From: Chloroflexota bacterium
Lineage (GTDB): Bacteria > Chloroflexota > UBA11872 > VXOZ01
Length of the DNA stretch: 64,000 bases
Reading direction: 5' to 3'
Assembly (NCBI GenBank): GCA_958295775.1
Contig: CATQHC010000002.1
Span: forward strand, 1,221,894-1,285,893
Every line of letters begins with the position of its first letter. Position 1 is the stretch's first letter. Made by a program: the position numbers and the translations under genes. Under the pieces are notes generated by a model, which saw only the letters and a program-made list of their open reading frames with translations, did no database searches and was not told the origin of the DNA. Shown here piece by piece: positions 25,431 through 34,238 of the stretch.

Positions 25431-25740
25431 CCGTATCGCCTGGCCCGCTGCCTTGGCTTTTCCCTGCAACGCGCTCTGCCCCAAGTATGACGCGGCCTCT
25501 CACGGGCAACGCCGGCGAGCAGGAGCCCGAAATGGCATAGGTGCAGGGCCTGCCGCAGAGCCAGCGTGGTGTCTCCTAATACCCACACCGTTCAAGCGGG
25601 CTCTTGCGAATTCAGGAGGGAAACCCTCTTACGGTATACAATTGCCTAGCTTCTGAAGTACCTTATGGTCAGGAATCAGGCACGCTCGGCGGCGAATTCT
25701 TCGAATCTAGGAATTTTCGGGGGATCAGCCCACACAAGAT
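25431..25740. other. Spacer between ispH and der
   Basis: This 310-base gap holds no recognisable gene. A GGAGGGAAACCCTCTT hairpin lies at about 25615-25630, and an A/T-rich TATACAAT stretch (25635-25642) could be a -10 region. I could not find a matching -35. Confidence 0.3.
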
Positions 25741-27126
25741 GTGAGTGAAACCACTACGATAGACCTCATGAGCACAACATCCGATCAGCCGGAAATCGAA
25801 GCGCCTGCCGCGACCATCGCCGCCACACCTAGCGGTATCGTTGCTCTCGTGGGACGACCCAATGTAGGAAAGTCAAGCATCTTCAATCGTCTGCTTGGGC
25901 AGCGCCAAGCCGTTGTAGAAGACGTGCCCGGCACAACTCGCGACCGCGTCTACGGTGTGGTGGAGTGGCAGGACCGGGCCTTCACGGTCACCGATACCGG
26001 CGGCATCGCCGATGAGCGCGATGGACTGGCGGAGTCCGTCTTCGGACAGGTGCAAACGGCTGTCGAAGAGGCCACCGTCATCGTATTCGTACTCGATACG
26101 CCGGACGGTATCACCCCGCAAGACGAAGAAATCGCGGCGCTCTTGCGCAAAACGAAGAAGCCGGTAGTCATTGCGGCCAACAAGACCGATAACCAACACA
26201 CTCACTTACAGTCATACGACTTCTACTCTTTGGGCTTCGCGGACGTTGTCTCGCTCTCGGCCCTGCACGGCCTTGGCTCAGGCGACCTCCTCGATGCCAT
26301 TTGCGCCCATCTCCCCCCTGTGGAAGCCACAGAATCCGAATTGGCGCTGCCTCAGTTTGCGATTGTCGGCAGGCCAAACGTAGGAAAGTCGGCCTTGCTT
26401 AATGCGCTGCTCGGGCACGAGCGCACGATTGTGAGCGATATTCCCGGAACCACCCGCGATTCTATTGACACCGTCGTCACCTATGGCGAGGACACGGCGC
26501 TATTGATCGACACTGCCGGCATACGGCGACGCGGCAAAGTAGAACGCGGCGTAGAGTCGCATAGTGTACTGCGCACGTTGCGCGCGCTCGAACGCTGCAA
26601 CGTTGCCCTCCTCGTCGTCGACGCTGCCGAAGGACTGACCGCGCAAGACATACACATCGCCGGTTATGTCAACGAAGCATACAAGGGCTTGGTCGTGCTC
26701 ATCAACAAGTGGGACCTTGTCGACGCCGATGCCGGGGAAGTGAAGCGCCTGGTACAGGGACGGCTGCGTTGGATGCCGCACGCGCCGTCTGTGGTCATAT
26801 CCGCCAAGTCCGGCTATCACCTCGGCCACATACTCCCGGCTGCCATGCAGGTCTTCGCGGAGCGGGGCAGACGCATTACCACCGGCACGCTCAATCGCAC
26901 GCTGCGGGCATGGCTCGCAAACCGGACCCTTTCATCGAAGAGGCGGCGGCTTAGCATCTATTACGTTACGCAGGCGAGAACGCATCCGCCGACGTTCATT
27001 TTCTCCGTAAACGATCCGGCACGCGTTCACTTTTCCCACCGTCGCTTCCTGGAGAACAACATCCGGCGGCACTTCGGCTTCGACGGGACGCCGATCCGGC
27101 TGCTTTTCCACGACCATCATGCCTGA
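25741..27126 (+). CDS. der: Ribosome biogenesis GTPase Der (EngA)
   Basis: A 461-residue tandem GTPase acting in 50S assembly. First G domain: GRPNVGKSSIFNRLL, DVPGTTRDRVYG, DTGGI and NKTDN. Second G domain: GRPNVGKSALLNALL, DIPGTTRDSIDT, DTAGIRRRGKVERGVE and NKWDL. A KH-like C-terminal domain follows (TGTLNRTLRAWL to the end). The GTG start adds about 30 poorly conserved residues; the ATG at 25768 is an alternative. It overlaps plsY by 8 bases, so the two are co-transcribed. Confidence 0.97.
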   Translation: MSETTTIDLMSTTSDQPEIEAPAATIAATPSGIVALVGRPNVGKSSIFNRLLGQRQAVVEDVPGTTRDRVYGVVEWQDRAFTVTDTGGIADERDGLAESVFGQVQTAVEEATVIVFVLDTPDGITPQDEEIAALLRKTKKPVVIAANKTDNQHTHLQSYDFYSLGFADVVSLSALHGLGSGDLLDAICAHLPPVEATESELALPQFAIVGRPNVGKSALLNALLGHERTIVSDIPGTTRDSIDTVVTYGEDTALLIDTAGIRRRGKVERGVESHSVLRTLRALERCNVALLVVDAAEGLTAQDIHIAGYVNEAYKGLVVLINKWDLVDADAGEVKRLVQGRLRWMPHAPSVVISAKSGYHLGHILPAAMQVFAERGRRITTGTLNRTLRAWLANRTLSSKRRRLSIYYVTQARTHPPTFIFSVNDPARVHFSHRRFLENNIRRHFGFDGTPIRLLFHDHHA

Positions 27127-27742
27127 TTTCTTGTGGTATGTGCTCTTCCTCGTCGTTGGCTATCTCGCGGGGTCCATTCCCAGCGGGTGGTTGATAGCCC
27201 GCCTTTTCCATCGGACCGACATCCGTGAGCACGGCAGCGGACGCACGGGCTCAACTAATGTGTGGCGCACGTTTGGGATAGCTTCAGGTGTCGCAGTCTT
27301 CATAGGCGATACGCTCAAGGTCGTCTTGCCGCTCATCGCAATTCGTCTTGCGTTCTCGGACAGCCCTGCGGGCGAAGCCGTAACGGCTTTTGCGGCAATC
27401 ATCGGTCACAATTGGCCTTTATTCATCGGATTCCGAGGGGGCAGGGGCATCGTGCCGGGCGCCGCCGGCCTACTCTTCATGGTCCCGCTCGTAATTGCTG
27501 TGCTTTGGGCAGTCTTTCTCCCGATTTTGGTCATCAGCCGGTACGTTTCCCTGGCCTCTCTCACTACCGTCGCCGCTGCCCCAATAATGGTTGCTATCGG
27601 CATGTTCTGGTTCCAAATTCCAGTGGAATACCTCATCTATGCAATTGTCGGCGGCGTGCTTATCATTGTGCAGCACCGCGACAACATTGCCCGGCTGCGT
27701 GCCGGCAACGAGCGCCGCATTTCGCTGCGCCCGCGGGACTAG
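27119..27742 (+). CDS. plsY: Glycerol-3-phosphate acyltransferase PlsY
   Basis: A 207-residue membrane acyltransferase that uses acyl-phosphate to acylate glycerol-3-phosphate, the first step of phospholipid synthesis in most bacteria. Family blocks seen: LAGSIPSGWLIARLF with DIREHGSGRTGSTNVWRTFG, GHNWPLFIGFRGGRGI, and a late IVGGVLIIVQHRDNIARL. About five membrane helices. ATG start inside the end of der (8-base overlap). Confidence 0.96.
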   Translation: MPDFLWYVLFLVVGYLAGSIPSGWLIARLFHRTDIREHGSGRTGSTNVWRTFGIASGVAVFIGDTLKVVLPLIAIRLAFSDSPAGEAVTAFAAIIGHNWPLFIGFRGGRGIVPGAAGLLFMVPLVIAVLWAVFLPILVISRYVSLASLTTVAAAPIMVAIGMFWFQIPVEYLIYAIVGGVLIIVQHRDNIARLRAGNERRISLRPRD

Positions 27743-27780
27743 CGAGTAAGCGGACGCCGTGCCGGTTTGGGAGATGGGCC

Positions 27781-28512
27781 GTGCTACCAGGTGATGATCC
27801 AACCGAAGCTCTTTACCGCAGCGAAGCCGATCAACGTTCGCATGGGGCACCTACTGCCGTCGTCACCATTACTGCGCTTCAGCCCCGTGGCGCAAATGGA
27901 GGCTTCTTCGCAATCGAATTGAGTAGTGGTGAAGCCCTGCGTCTGCGGGCGGAGACCGTAGCCGAGCACGGACTAAACGTTGGCGACTCTATCGATGCCG
28001 CGGCGATTCACATATTGCAGCAGGACGATAACAAACGGCGGGCGATAGAAGCCGGCCTCAACTTCATCTCCTACCGTCCCCGCAGCGCCAAGGAAGTAGC
28101 CAACCACCTGCGCAAGAAGTCTCTTGACGCTGCCGCCCGCGATCACGCTATCCATCGTTTGGAAGAGCTCGGATACGTGGATGACGCGGCGTTTGCGCGT
28201 TTCTGGGTGGAGAGCCGCGACACGCATCGGCCCAGGGGAAAGAGGGCGCTTGCCTGGGAACTGCGGCAGAAGGGCGTTGGCGACGCCGTCATCGAGGATG
28301 TGCTTGCGCACTTTGCCGGTGACGAGGCAGCCTTGGCAGGCCAGGCCGCCCGCAAACGCGCGGCGACTCTCGATGTCTCCGATCCCTATAAGTTTCGCCG
28401 TCAGCTCGGCGCCTTCCTCGCCCGGCGCGGCTTCAGTTACGATGTGATCGCGCAAGTGGTGGACGAACTTTGGGAGGAATTTGGGGACACTTCGGACGGG
28501 GTTGATGTCTAA
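27781..28512 (+). CDS. recX: Regulatory protein RecX
   Basis: About 243 residues with three-helix RecX repeats: RAIEAGLNFISYRPRSAKEV, HRLEELGYVDDAAFARFWVE and RRQLGAFLARRGFSYDVI. RecX binds RecA filaments and modulates recombination. I chose the GTG at 27781 because GGGAG lies about 8 bases upstream; the open frame extends back inside plsY but without conserved sequence. The N-terminal ~75 residues form a small beta-rich domain (GGFFAIELSSGEALRLRAET) seen in longer RecX proteins. recA itself is not in this window. Confidence 0.88.
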   Translation: MLPGDDPTEALYRSEADQRSHGAPTAVVTITALQPRGANGGFFAIELSSGEALRLRAETVAEHGLNVGDSIDAAAIHILQQDDNKRRAIEAGLNFISYRPRSAKEVANHLRKKSLDAAARDHAIHRLEELGYVDDAAFARFWVESRDTHRPRGKRALAWELRQKGVGDAVIEDVLAHFAGDEAALAGQAARKRAATLDVSDPYKFRRQLGAFLARRGFSYDVIAQVVDELWEEFGDTSDGVDV

Positions 28513-28566
28513 GTTTGAAACCAACTATGATGTTTGTGACTGAGGCCGCAAGACAGGAGCAAGAAC

Positions 28567-29121
28567 ATGGCGAGCTCTACGCCTACATTCAAGTTCACCT
28601 ATGACGACTACCGCAACACACCTGATGACAAGCGCTACGAGTTGCTGGATGGAGATCTCGTAGTGGTTCCGGCGCCCAGAGAGGTCCATCAAAGGGTTTC
28701 CCTAAGACTCTCCCTGCTACTAGGGCAATTGGTAATGCGTACCGGCATAGGCCATGTCTATGCCGCCCCCTTCGACGTAGTGCTATCGGACACGGACGTC
28801 GTGCAACCCGACCTGCTGTTTGTCTCCAACGAGCGATCTCACGTCATCACTGATGAGAACATCCAGGGCGCGCCAGATCTGGTTATAGAGATTCTTTCTC
28901 CCTCCTCCGCAAATCGGGACCAAACCTTCAAACGCTCGCTCTACGCCAAGCACGGCGTCAAGGAGTACTGGTTGGTGGACACCGATGCCGAGACAGTGAC
29001 GGTCCTGTTGTGGAACGCACACCGTTACGGGGTTGTGGGCGTCTGTAGAGAGGGTAAAGTTCTCCGCTCTCCTACACTGACGGAGTTTGAGATCAAGCCG
29101 GACGAGATTTTCTCGCATTAG
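28567..29121 (+). CDS. Uma2-family PD-(D/E)XK nuclease-like protein
   Basis: A 184-residue Uma2/DUF820 protein. It has the N-terminal FTYDDYRNTPDDKRYELLDG, the catalytic-like DVVQPDLLFVS, the APDLVIEILSPSS core, and KHGVKEYWLVDTDAETVTV. These restriction-endonuclease-fold proteins are abundant in Cyanobacteria and Chloroflexota; their biological role is unsettled. ATG start with AGGAGC upstream. It sits alone between recX and the convergent kinase gene. Confidence 0.88.
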   Translation: MASSTPTFKFTYDDYRNTPDDKRYELLDGDLVVVPAPREVHQRVSLRLSLLLGQLVMRTGIGHVYAAPFDVVLSDTDVVQPDLLFVSNERSHVITDENIQGAPDLVIEILSPSSANRDQTFKRSLYAKHGVKEYWLVDTDAETVTVLLWNAHRYGVVGVCREGKVLRSPTLTEFEIKPDEIFSH

Positions 29122-29191
29122 CGCTTGCGTCTTGGAATTCCCACGTCTGCACGCTGTCGAGAGAGTTGCTAGGGCGGACCAACTTTCATTT

Positions 29192-30688
29192 CTATTGCCC
29201 CGGCACGTCCATTGTGTCCCTCAATGCCGGATAGAGGTGAGAAAACGTCTCAAACGACCGCTCGTAGCGACCGGCATCGGACTCATTGGGCAGGTAGTTT
29301 TCTCGAAGTCTTGGCTGCCACGCGGCGAGCCATTCAAGGTCCGCCCTGCCGGCGGCAACGAGCGCAAGTAACGCAGCCCCCTGCGCCGCGCTTTCTCCAC
29401 CCTCGATTGCGGTAAGAGGACGCTGCAGGACATCCGCGAGGGTCTGGAGGACAAGCGGGAATGCGGCGCCGCCAGTAACTGCAAGCGCGGCAACCGGCTC
29501 GCCAAGATGCGCTTCCATCTGCGCAAGCACATTGCGCAGCGCAAAGGCAATACCCTCCACAACTGCACGTGCCATGTCCTCTCTGCTCGTGCCAAGCTGC
29601 AACCCGATGAAGGCTCCCCGCGCTTCACGATCCCAGAGCGGCGCGCGCTCGCCCATGAGGTACGGGAGGAAGATCACGCCGCCCGCGCCTGGTGCACTTG
29701 CGCCGGCCAGCGCGACCATTTCCGCTACCGTTGCCACCCCCAGAAGGGCCGCAGCCCAACGCAGAGTTGTCCCGCCGAGCAACGTGGGCGCGACGTGCAG
29801 ATAGCGCTCCGGCAAGACGTGCCGGCGCGTATAGAAACGCGGATCGGTCGCGGCGCGTTCCCCACAAACCGTGAGCACGCTCGTCGTTCCAAGAGACATC
29901 ACCCCGGCGCGCGGGGACACCAGACCCGCTCCAACTGCCGCGGCCTGCGCGTCCGCTCCTCCCATCGCCACCGGCGTACCAACTGGAATGCCCAGTTCTT
30001 CGGCGGCGCTCGGCAAGACGCTGCCCACTTCCGCCTGCGACGGCATGTGCGGCGGCAGCTTATCCACAGGAATGCCAAGCTGCTCACACCAGTCTTCGAG
30101 CCAACGTGGCGGCTCGTCCAGGGCAAAGAGACCGGAAAGCTGCGCGTTTGCCCAGTCAGTCCCAAAGTTGCCGGTGAGGCGATAAGCGAGATATGTCGTC
30201 AGCGAGCCAAGATAGGCGCATGCTTCCACCAACTCGGGGCGCTCTTCCACCAGCCACCGCATGCTGCTCAGCGTCGTGCTGCCGCTCTCAATCCGAATGC
30301 CGGTGCGTTTGACAATACTTGCTTGGCTTGCGCCCGCCAAAATCCGTTCTACCTGCTGAACACTGCGCCTATCTTCGTAGATGATGCCGGCGTGCAGCGG
30401 CGCGCCACGCTTTGCCAAAGGGGCGACAGTTGGGGCGAGCGACGTAAGACCAATGCCCGCGACACGCATTGCGTCAAGGCCGTCAGGTACGGCCGCAAGC
30501 GCCGCTTGGCAGGCAGAGACTACACCATCCCAGCAGCGAACAAAGTCAACTTCCGCCCAACCTGGCCGGGGACGGAGGACTTCGGTGGGGGCAGTGCCGC
30601 GACTAACAATGCGCCCCAGGTCGTCGCAGATGACAACCTTAGTCGCCGTGCTGCCAACGTCGATGCCAATTACATATTCTGCTGACAT
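29192..30688 (-). CDS. FGGY-family carbohydrate kinase (xylulokinase-like)
   Basis: A 498-residue FGGY kinase. The N-terminal ATPase block is YVIGIDVGSTATKVVICDDLG. The mid-domain has the GGADAQAAAVGAGLVSPRAG motif and GTTSVLTV. The C-terminal part has FLPYLMGERAPLWDREARGAF, VEGIAFALRNVL and the adenosine-binding VTGGAAFPLVLQTLADVL. These match xylulokinase (XylB)-type members, but FGGY substrate specificity is hard to read, so D-xylulose is a guess. ATG start. It lies 90 bases downstream of a KDG-type kinase gene on the same strand, forming a small sugar-catabolic unit without a visible transporter. Confidence 0.88.
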   Translation of the reverse strand: MSAEYVIGIDVGSTATKVVICDDLGRIVSRGTAPTEVLRPRPGWAEVDFVRCWDGVVSACQAALAAVPDGLDAMRVAGIGLTSLAPTVAPLAKRGAPLHAGIIYEDRRSVQQVERILAGASQASIVKRTGIRIESGSTTLSSMRWLVEERPELVEACAYLGSLTTYLAYRLTGNFGTDWANAQLSGLFALDEPPRWLEDWCEQLGIPVDKLPPHMPSQAEVGSVLPSAAEELGIPVGTPVAMGGADAQAAAVGAGLVSPRAGVMSLGTTSVLTVCGERAATDPRFYTRRHVLPERYLHVAPTLLGGTTLRWAAALLGVATVAEMVALAGASAPGAGGVIFLPYLMGERAPLWDREARGAFIGLQLGTSREDMARAVVEGIAFALRNVLAQMEAHLGEPVAALAVTGGAAFPLVLQTLADVLQRPLTAIEGGESAAQGAALLALVAAGRADLEWLAAWQPRLRENYLPNESDAGRYERSFETFSHLYPALRDTMDVPGQ

Positions 30689-30778
30689 ATATTAAGTAGA
30701 GTAAGGAGGACTACCCCGTGGTGGCCACGGCAGGCGCGTTACTCGCTGCAATTTCTTGGCCCTGCTCGTGCGGAGGAA

Positions 30779-31861
30779 CTAGCGTCTGATGCGCGCCGAG
30801 CCACCCGCCGCGAAAGCGCGCACGTCATCCACCGTCGCCATAGTGGTATCGCCGGGGAAGGTAGTAATCAGGGCGCCGTGCGCCCATCCCAGTCTCACCG
30901 CGTCGGCGGGCTCCTCACCCGTAATTGTCCCGTAGATTAGCCCGGACGCGAATCCGTCACCGCCGCCGACACGATCGTAAACATCGAGTTCTGCGGTAGG
31001 CGCCAGGTGGGTCTCGCCATTGATCCAGGCTACCGCGCTCCAACTATGCCGGTTCGTCGAGTGCACTTCACGGAGGGTTGTCGCCACGGTCTTGACCTGC
31101 GGGAACTGCCCGACAACCTGGTCGATCATGGCGGTAAAGGCGCTGGGGTCGAGTTTTGACGTCGCGGCCACCTCCGGCCCTGGAATGCCGAGACCGGTCT
31201 GCAAGTCTTCCTCATTTCCAACCAACACATCCACGTTCTCCACAATTCGCCGATTGACTTCGCTGGCGCGGTCTTCACCGCCCCAAATCTGCCAGAGCTT
31301 TGCGCGAAAATTGAGGTCGTAGGAAACCACTGCGCCAGCGGCCTTGGCCGCCTGCATGCCCTCGATGATCACTTCCGACGTCGTCGGTGAAAGCGCCGCA
31401 AAGATACCGCCGCTATGGAACCAGCGCACGCCGCCCGCAAAGATGGCATCCCAGTCAAAGTCACCGGGCTTGAGCTGCGCCGCCGCCTCGTTGCAGCGGT
31501 TGTAGAAGACCACCGGCGCGCGTACGCCCTGACCGCGGTCGCTATAGACCGTCGCCATATTTGGCCCGTTCACGCCGTTGTGCGCAAAGTGCTTATAAAA
31601 AGGCGTCACCCCCATCGCCCGCACGCGTTCGGCAATCAAATCGCCAATGGGATAGTCCGCCATCGCCGAAACGACTCCAGTATTCAAGCCAAAGCAGTTG
31701 GCCAAGTTTGCTGCAGTGTTAAACTCACCGCCGCTCACATGTATCTCGCACGTGTGCGCCTTGCGGAAAGGGATGATCCCGGGATCGAGGCGGTGCACAA
31801 GCGCGCCCAGCGAAATAAAGTCACGTGCCGCATCGGCATTGATATCCAGACCGTAACTCAT
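30779..31861 (-). CDS. kdgK: PfkB-family kinase, probably 2-keto-3-deoxygluconate kinase
   Basis: A 360-residue PfkB kinase: VSGGEFNTAANLANCFGLNTG near the N-terminus, VVSYDLNFRAKLW in the middle, NVDVLVGNEEDLQ, and the C-terminal anion-hole motif DRVGGGDGFASGLIYG. GGGD instead of GAGD is common in KDG kinases, and DLNFRAKLW is typical of them, so phosphorylation of 2-keto-3-deoxygluconate is the likely reaction (pectin/uronate or Entner-Doudoroff type route). ATG start with a strong AAGGAG eight bases upstream. First gene of a two-gene minus-strand unit with the FGGY kinase. Confidence 0.82.
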   Translation of the reverse strand: MSYGLDINADAARDFISLGALVHRLDPGIIPFRKAHTCEIHVSGGEFNTAANLANCFGLNTGVVSAMADYPIGDLIAERVRAMGVTPFYKHFAHNGVNGPNMATVYSDRGQGVRAPVVFYNRCNEAAAQLKPGDFDWDAIFAGGVRWFHSGGIFAALSPTTSEVIIEGMQAAKAAGAVVSYDLNFRAKLWQIWGGEDRASEVNRRIVENVDVLVGNEEDLQTGLGIPGPEVAATSKLDPSAFTAMIDQVVGQFPQVKTVATTLREVHSTNRHSWSAVAWINGETHLAPTAELDVYDRVGGGDGFASGLIYGTITGEEPADAVRLGWAHGALITTFPGDTTMATVDDVRAFAAGGSARIRR

Positions 31862-32249
31862 GGTTTTCTCCTTACAAATAGAGCAGTCCTACGTCTTTTC
31901 CCCAAATTGCCCACCTGGCAATTGCGGCTTGCGCAGCCCGCCGCACCGGTTTACACGCTACCGCTACCTATACAATTCAGCTAATGGGATTATATACGTG
32001 AAGCCCGCCAAGTATATAGGCAACGGCACGGGCATGGTTCGGTCAGCGTGCGATCAAGCCGGTGTCGATGCGGGAGAATTTTGCTTGCCAATCGTTTCAA
32101 GGAACGCAATTGGCGCCGAAGGACCATGACTGGTGCGCCTGAGCCTAAGAGAGGGAAAGCCGCTCTATGTCTCTCCAAGCTCGTCGCGAGCTGGTTTCAG
32201 ATTACGCGAAATTGCAGGAGCGCTTAGCCTTCACTTGGGCCACATCTTG
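31862..32249. other. Gene-free divergent spacer
   Basis: About 390 bases between the kdgK start and the leader of the ModA-like gene. Short open frames here have no ribosome site or recognisable motif. The region should contain the kdgK promoter, but I cannot place it. Confidence 0.35.
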
Positions 32250-32279
32250 TTGCTCAGGCAGCGAAATCGATGCTATTAT
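32250..32279 (+). promoter_or_regulatory. Putative promoter of the ModA-like gene
   Basis: TTGCTC (32250-32255) and TATTAT (32274-32279) are separated by 18 bases. A start site near 32286 would leave a leader of about 107 bases that contains the hairpins at 32282-32369. Confidence 0.35.
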
Positions 32280-32281
32280 GA

Positions 32282-32369
32282 CTGCATGCTGGTGATGGAT
32301 TGCCAGGACTCGGACAAGGAATTGGATGCGTGCAGCCTCCTGTAGTACAAAGGCTACGGGAGGGCTTTT
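32282..32369 (+). promoter_or_regulatory. Structured leader with terminator-like hairpin (candidate attenuator or riboswitch)
   Basis: Two helices abut without a gap. CTGCATGC (32282-32289) pairs with GCGTGCAG (32328-32335), with one G-U pair. CCTCCTGTAG (32336-32345) pairs with CTACGGGAGG (32354-32363), also with one G-U pair, and is followed by GCTTTT. The second helix plus T-run looks like an intrinsic terminator 24 bases before the ATG of a solute-binding protein, which suggests attenuation. No known riboswitch class is recognised. The first helix starts a few bases before the start site expected from the promoter call, so one of the two calls may be wrong. Confidence 0.4.
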
Positions 32370-32392
32370 CATTTAAGGCGTAGAAAACCCCC

Positions 32393-33208
32393 ATGAGCGA
32401 CCGGCGCACATTGTTGAAGGCCGCAGTTCCGGTTGGGCTTGCCGCCATCACCGCGGCGTGCGGCCCGCTCGACAAAGCACGATCCCTTCTGACACCCGAT
32501 GACCGGGAGCAGGTCGCCGTGCTGGCTGACGCAAGCCTCGCGCCCGTATTTCCTGCATTCAAGGCGGACTTCGAACGCGCGAACCCGCACGTGTTGCTGT
32601 CAGTATCATTGCTTTCCTCCGGCGCGATTATGAAAACCATCCTGGGCGGCAAACGCTTCGACGCCGTGCTGCTCGCGGGGGATACTTTCGCCGTCCCGCT
32701 CGTCGATGCAGGCCACATCAAGATCGGCACCATGCGCCCAATCGCATCCAATTGGCTGGTAATCGCCACCGCAGGCAGCAGCACACTTGAGCTGCAAACT
32801 CCCCAAGACCTCCTGCACGACACGGTAAGGCGCATTGGGGTCGCCGACTGGGAGCAATCATCGCTCGGCATATATTCCAGACAGGCCTTGGAAAATCTCG
32901 ATATGTGGGAAGTTCTTGCGGCAAAGCGAGCAAAGAGCAAGGATGAACGAGAACTTACCGAGAGACTCCTGGGCGGGAAGGTGGACGCCGCTTTGCTCTA
33001 TTCTTCGTCCGGGAGTACCGCTGAAGAAGTCATCAATTCTCAAGCTCCGGTGCCCGAGCACAGCCACCGACCCATCATCTACTATGCGGGCACAGCGCGT
33101 GAGACCAAGTATCCCATCACCCTCTCGCAGTTTTCCAATTACCTGATCAGCCAATGGGGCCAGCGCCACTTCGCAGATGCCGGCTACCGCATGCTCAATT
33201 TGCGCTAG
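32393..33208 (+). CDS. ModA-like extracellular solute-binding lipoprotein
   Basis: A 271-residue periplasmic/extracellular binding protein of the molybdate/tungstate-type (ModA/WtpA) class. It has an N-terminal leader with an RR pair and lipobox (LAAITAACG, Cys about 24), then VAVLADASLAPVFPAFKADFE, LSSGAIMKTILGGKRFDAVL and the late DAALLYSSSG. The family binds oxyanions, but ligand residues cannot be assigned safely here. No modB or modC gene is adjacent; pyrF follows after 22 bases, so it is an orphan binding protein. The upstream leader is structured. Confidence 0.8.
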   Translation: MSDRRTLLKAAVPVGLAAITAACGPLDKARSLLTPDDREQVAVLADASLAPVFPAFKADFERANPHVLLSVSLLSSGAIMKTILGGKRFDAVLLAGDTFAVPLVDAGHIKIGTMRPIASNWLVIATAGSSTLELQTPQDLLHDTVRRIGVADWEQSSLGIYSRQALENLDMWEVLAAKRAKSKDERELTERLLGGKVDAALLYSSSGSTAEEVINSQAPVPEHSHRPIIYYAGTARETKYPITLSQFSNYLISQWGQRHFADAGYRMLNLR

Positions 33209-33230
33209 AGCCAGGAGAAACGGTAAACCG

Positions 33231-34046
33231 ATGTCTTTCAACGACCGACTTAGCAAAGTCTGCGCCCAGAAGGATAGTACACTCTGTATCGGACTGGATG
33301 TTGACTTGTCTCGTCTGCCCGCAGGTGTGCCGCAGACCCAAGCCGGCGTGGTCGCGTTCTGCCGCGAGATTGTAGATGCCACTCACCAGTACGCCGCCGC
33401 GTATAAGCCCAATTCCGCCTTTTTCGAAAGTATGGGCACGTGGGGATTGGAAGCGCTGCTCGCGGTTCGGCAGCACATTCCGCCGGACGCAATCGCGATT
33501 GACGACGCCAAGCGCGGCGACACGGATTCCACGAACGTCCATTACGCCAGGGCCATATTCGATGTGCTGGGTTTTGACGCCACCACCGTGCACCCGTACC
33601 TCGGCGCCGAGGCACTGCAACCTTTCCTCAGGCGTGCAGAGCATGGCGTCTTTGTGCTCTGCCGCACGTCAAATCCGGGCGCGCCGGAATTTCAGGACCT
33701 GCGCAATTCAGCGGGTGACCCACTCTATCTTGCTGTAGCCGCTGCCGTACCGTCGTGGAATGAAAACGACAATTGCGGTCTGGTAACGGGCGCGACGTAT
33801 CCTGAAGAATTGGCGCAGGTGCGCCAATTGGCACCCCACCTGCCGCTATTGATACCGGGCATTGGCGCGCAGGGCGGCGACCTGCAAGCATCGGTGCGGG
33901 CCGCTGGCACTGCCGCGCCCATGCTCATCAACGCCTCGCGGAGCATTCTCTATGCCAGCGGGGAACGCGACTTTGCCGAGGCGGCCGCTGCGGCAGCCAG
34001 GAAACTTCACGGCGATATCAACCGCACGCGGGCGACAGTTACGTAG
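33231..34046 (+). CDS. pyrF: Orotidine 5'-phosphate decarboxylase, type 2
   Basis: A 271-residue OMP decarboxylase making UMP. It has DSTLCIGLDVDLSRLP, AAYKPNSAFFESMG, the catalytic AIDDAKRGDTDST (Asp-Lys pair), TVHPYLGAEALQPF, LCRTSNPGAPEFQD and IPGIGAQGGD. Length and the KPNSAFFE and RTSNPG blocks place it in the longer PyrF type 2 found in Chloroflexota, Actinobacteria and Deinococcus-Thermus. ATG at 33231 with AGGAG 13 bases upstream; the frame extends earlier into the ModA-like gene. The stop codon lies inside a 32-base perfect palindrome. Confidence 0.95.
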   Translation: MSFNDRLSKVCAQKDSTLCIGLDVDLSRLPAGVPQTQAGVVAFCREIVDATHQYAAAYKPNSAFFESMGTWGLEALLAVRQHIPPDAIAIDDAKRGDTDSTNVHYARAIFDVLGFDATTVHPYLGAEALQPFLRRAEHGVFVLCRTSNPGAPEFQDLRNSAGDPLYLAVAAAVPSWNENDNCGLVTGATYPEELAQVRQLAPHLPLLIPGIGAQGGDLQASVRAAGTAAPMLINASRSILYASGERDFAEAAAAAARKLHGDINRTRATVT

Positions 34047-34072
34047 GAGCACGACATGTCGTGCTCCTACGT
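34041..34072. repeat. Perfect 32-base palindrome overlapping the pyrF stop
   Basis: ACGTAGGAGCACGACA and its exact reverse complement meet with no spacer, giving a 16-base-pair hairpin. The TAG stop of pyrF (34044-34046) lies in the left arm. It lies between the convergent pyrF and uvrC genes, so it could end transcription from either side, although no T-run follows. The GTAGGAGCACGACATG type core is a known style of dispersed intergenic palindrome. Confidence 0.75.
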
Positions 34073-34238
34073 CCGAGATCAACCGGTCGCGGGCAGTTTA
34101 CAAGCATCTTTAGGCGTCCAATGATGCCGGAGAGTCCGATCGTGGTTCGACATTCTCACCACGAACGGACTCCCTCGTCTACTTCACGCCCAGGCTTGAC
34201 CAGGCGTTAGCCGAATAATCGAGATTTCCCGCCCTCTC

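Noticed and set aside
32133..32345. 70-codon plus-strand frame before the ModA-like gene
   Set aside because: It has no ribosome site or motif, and it ends inside the hairpin leader.
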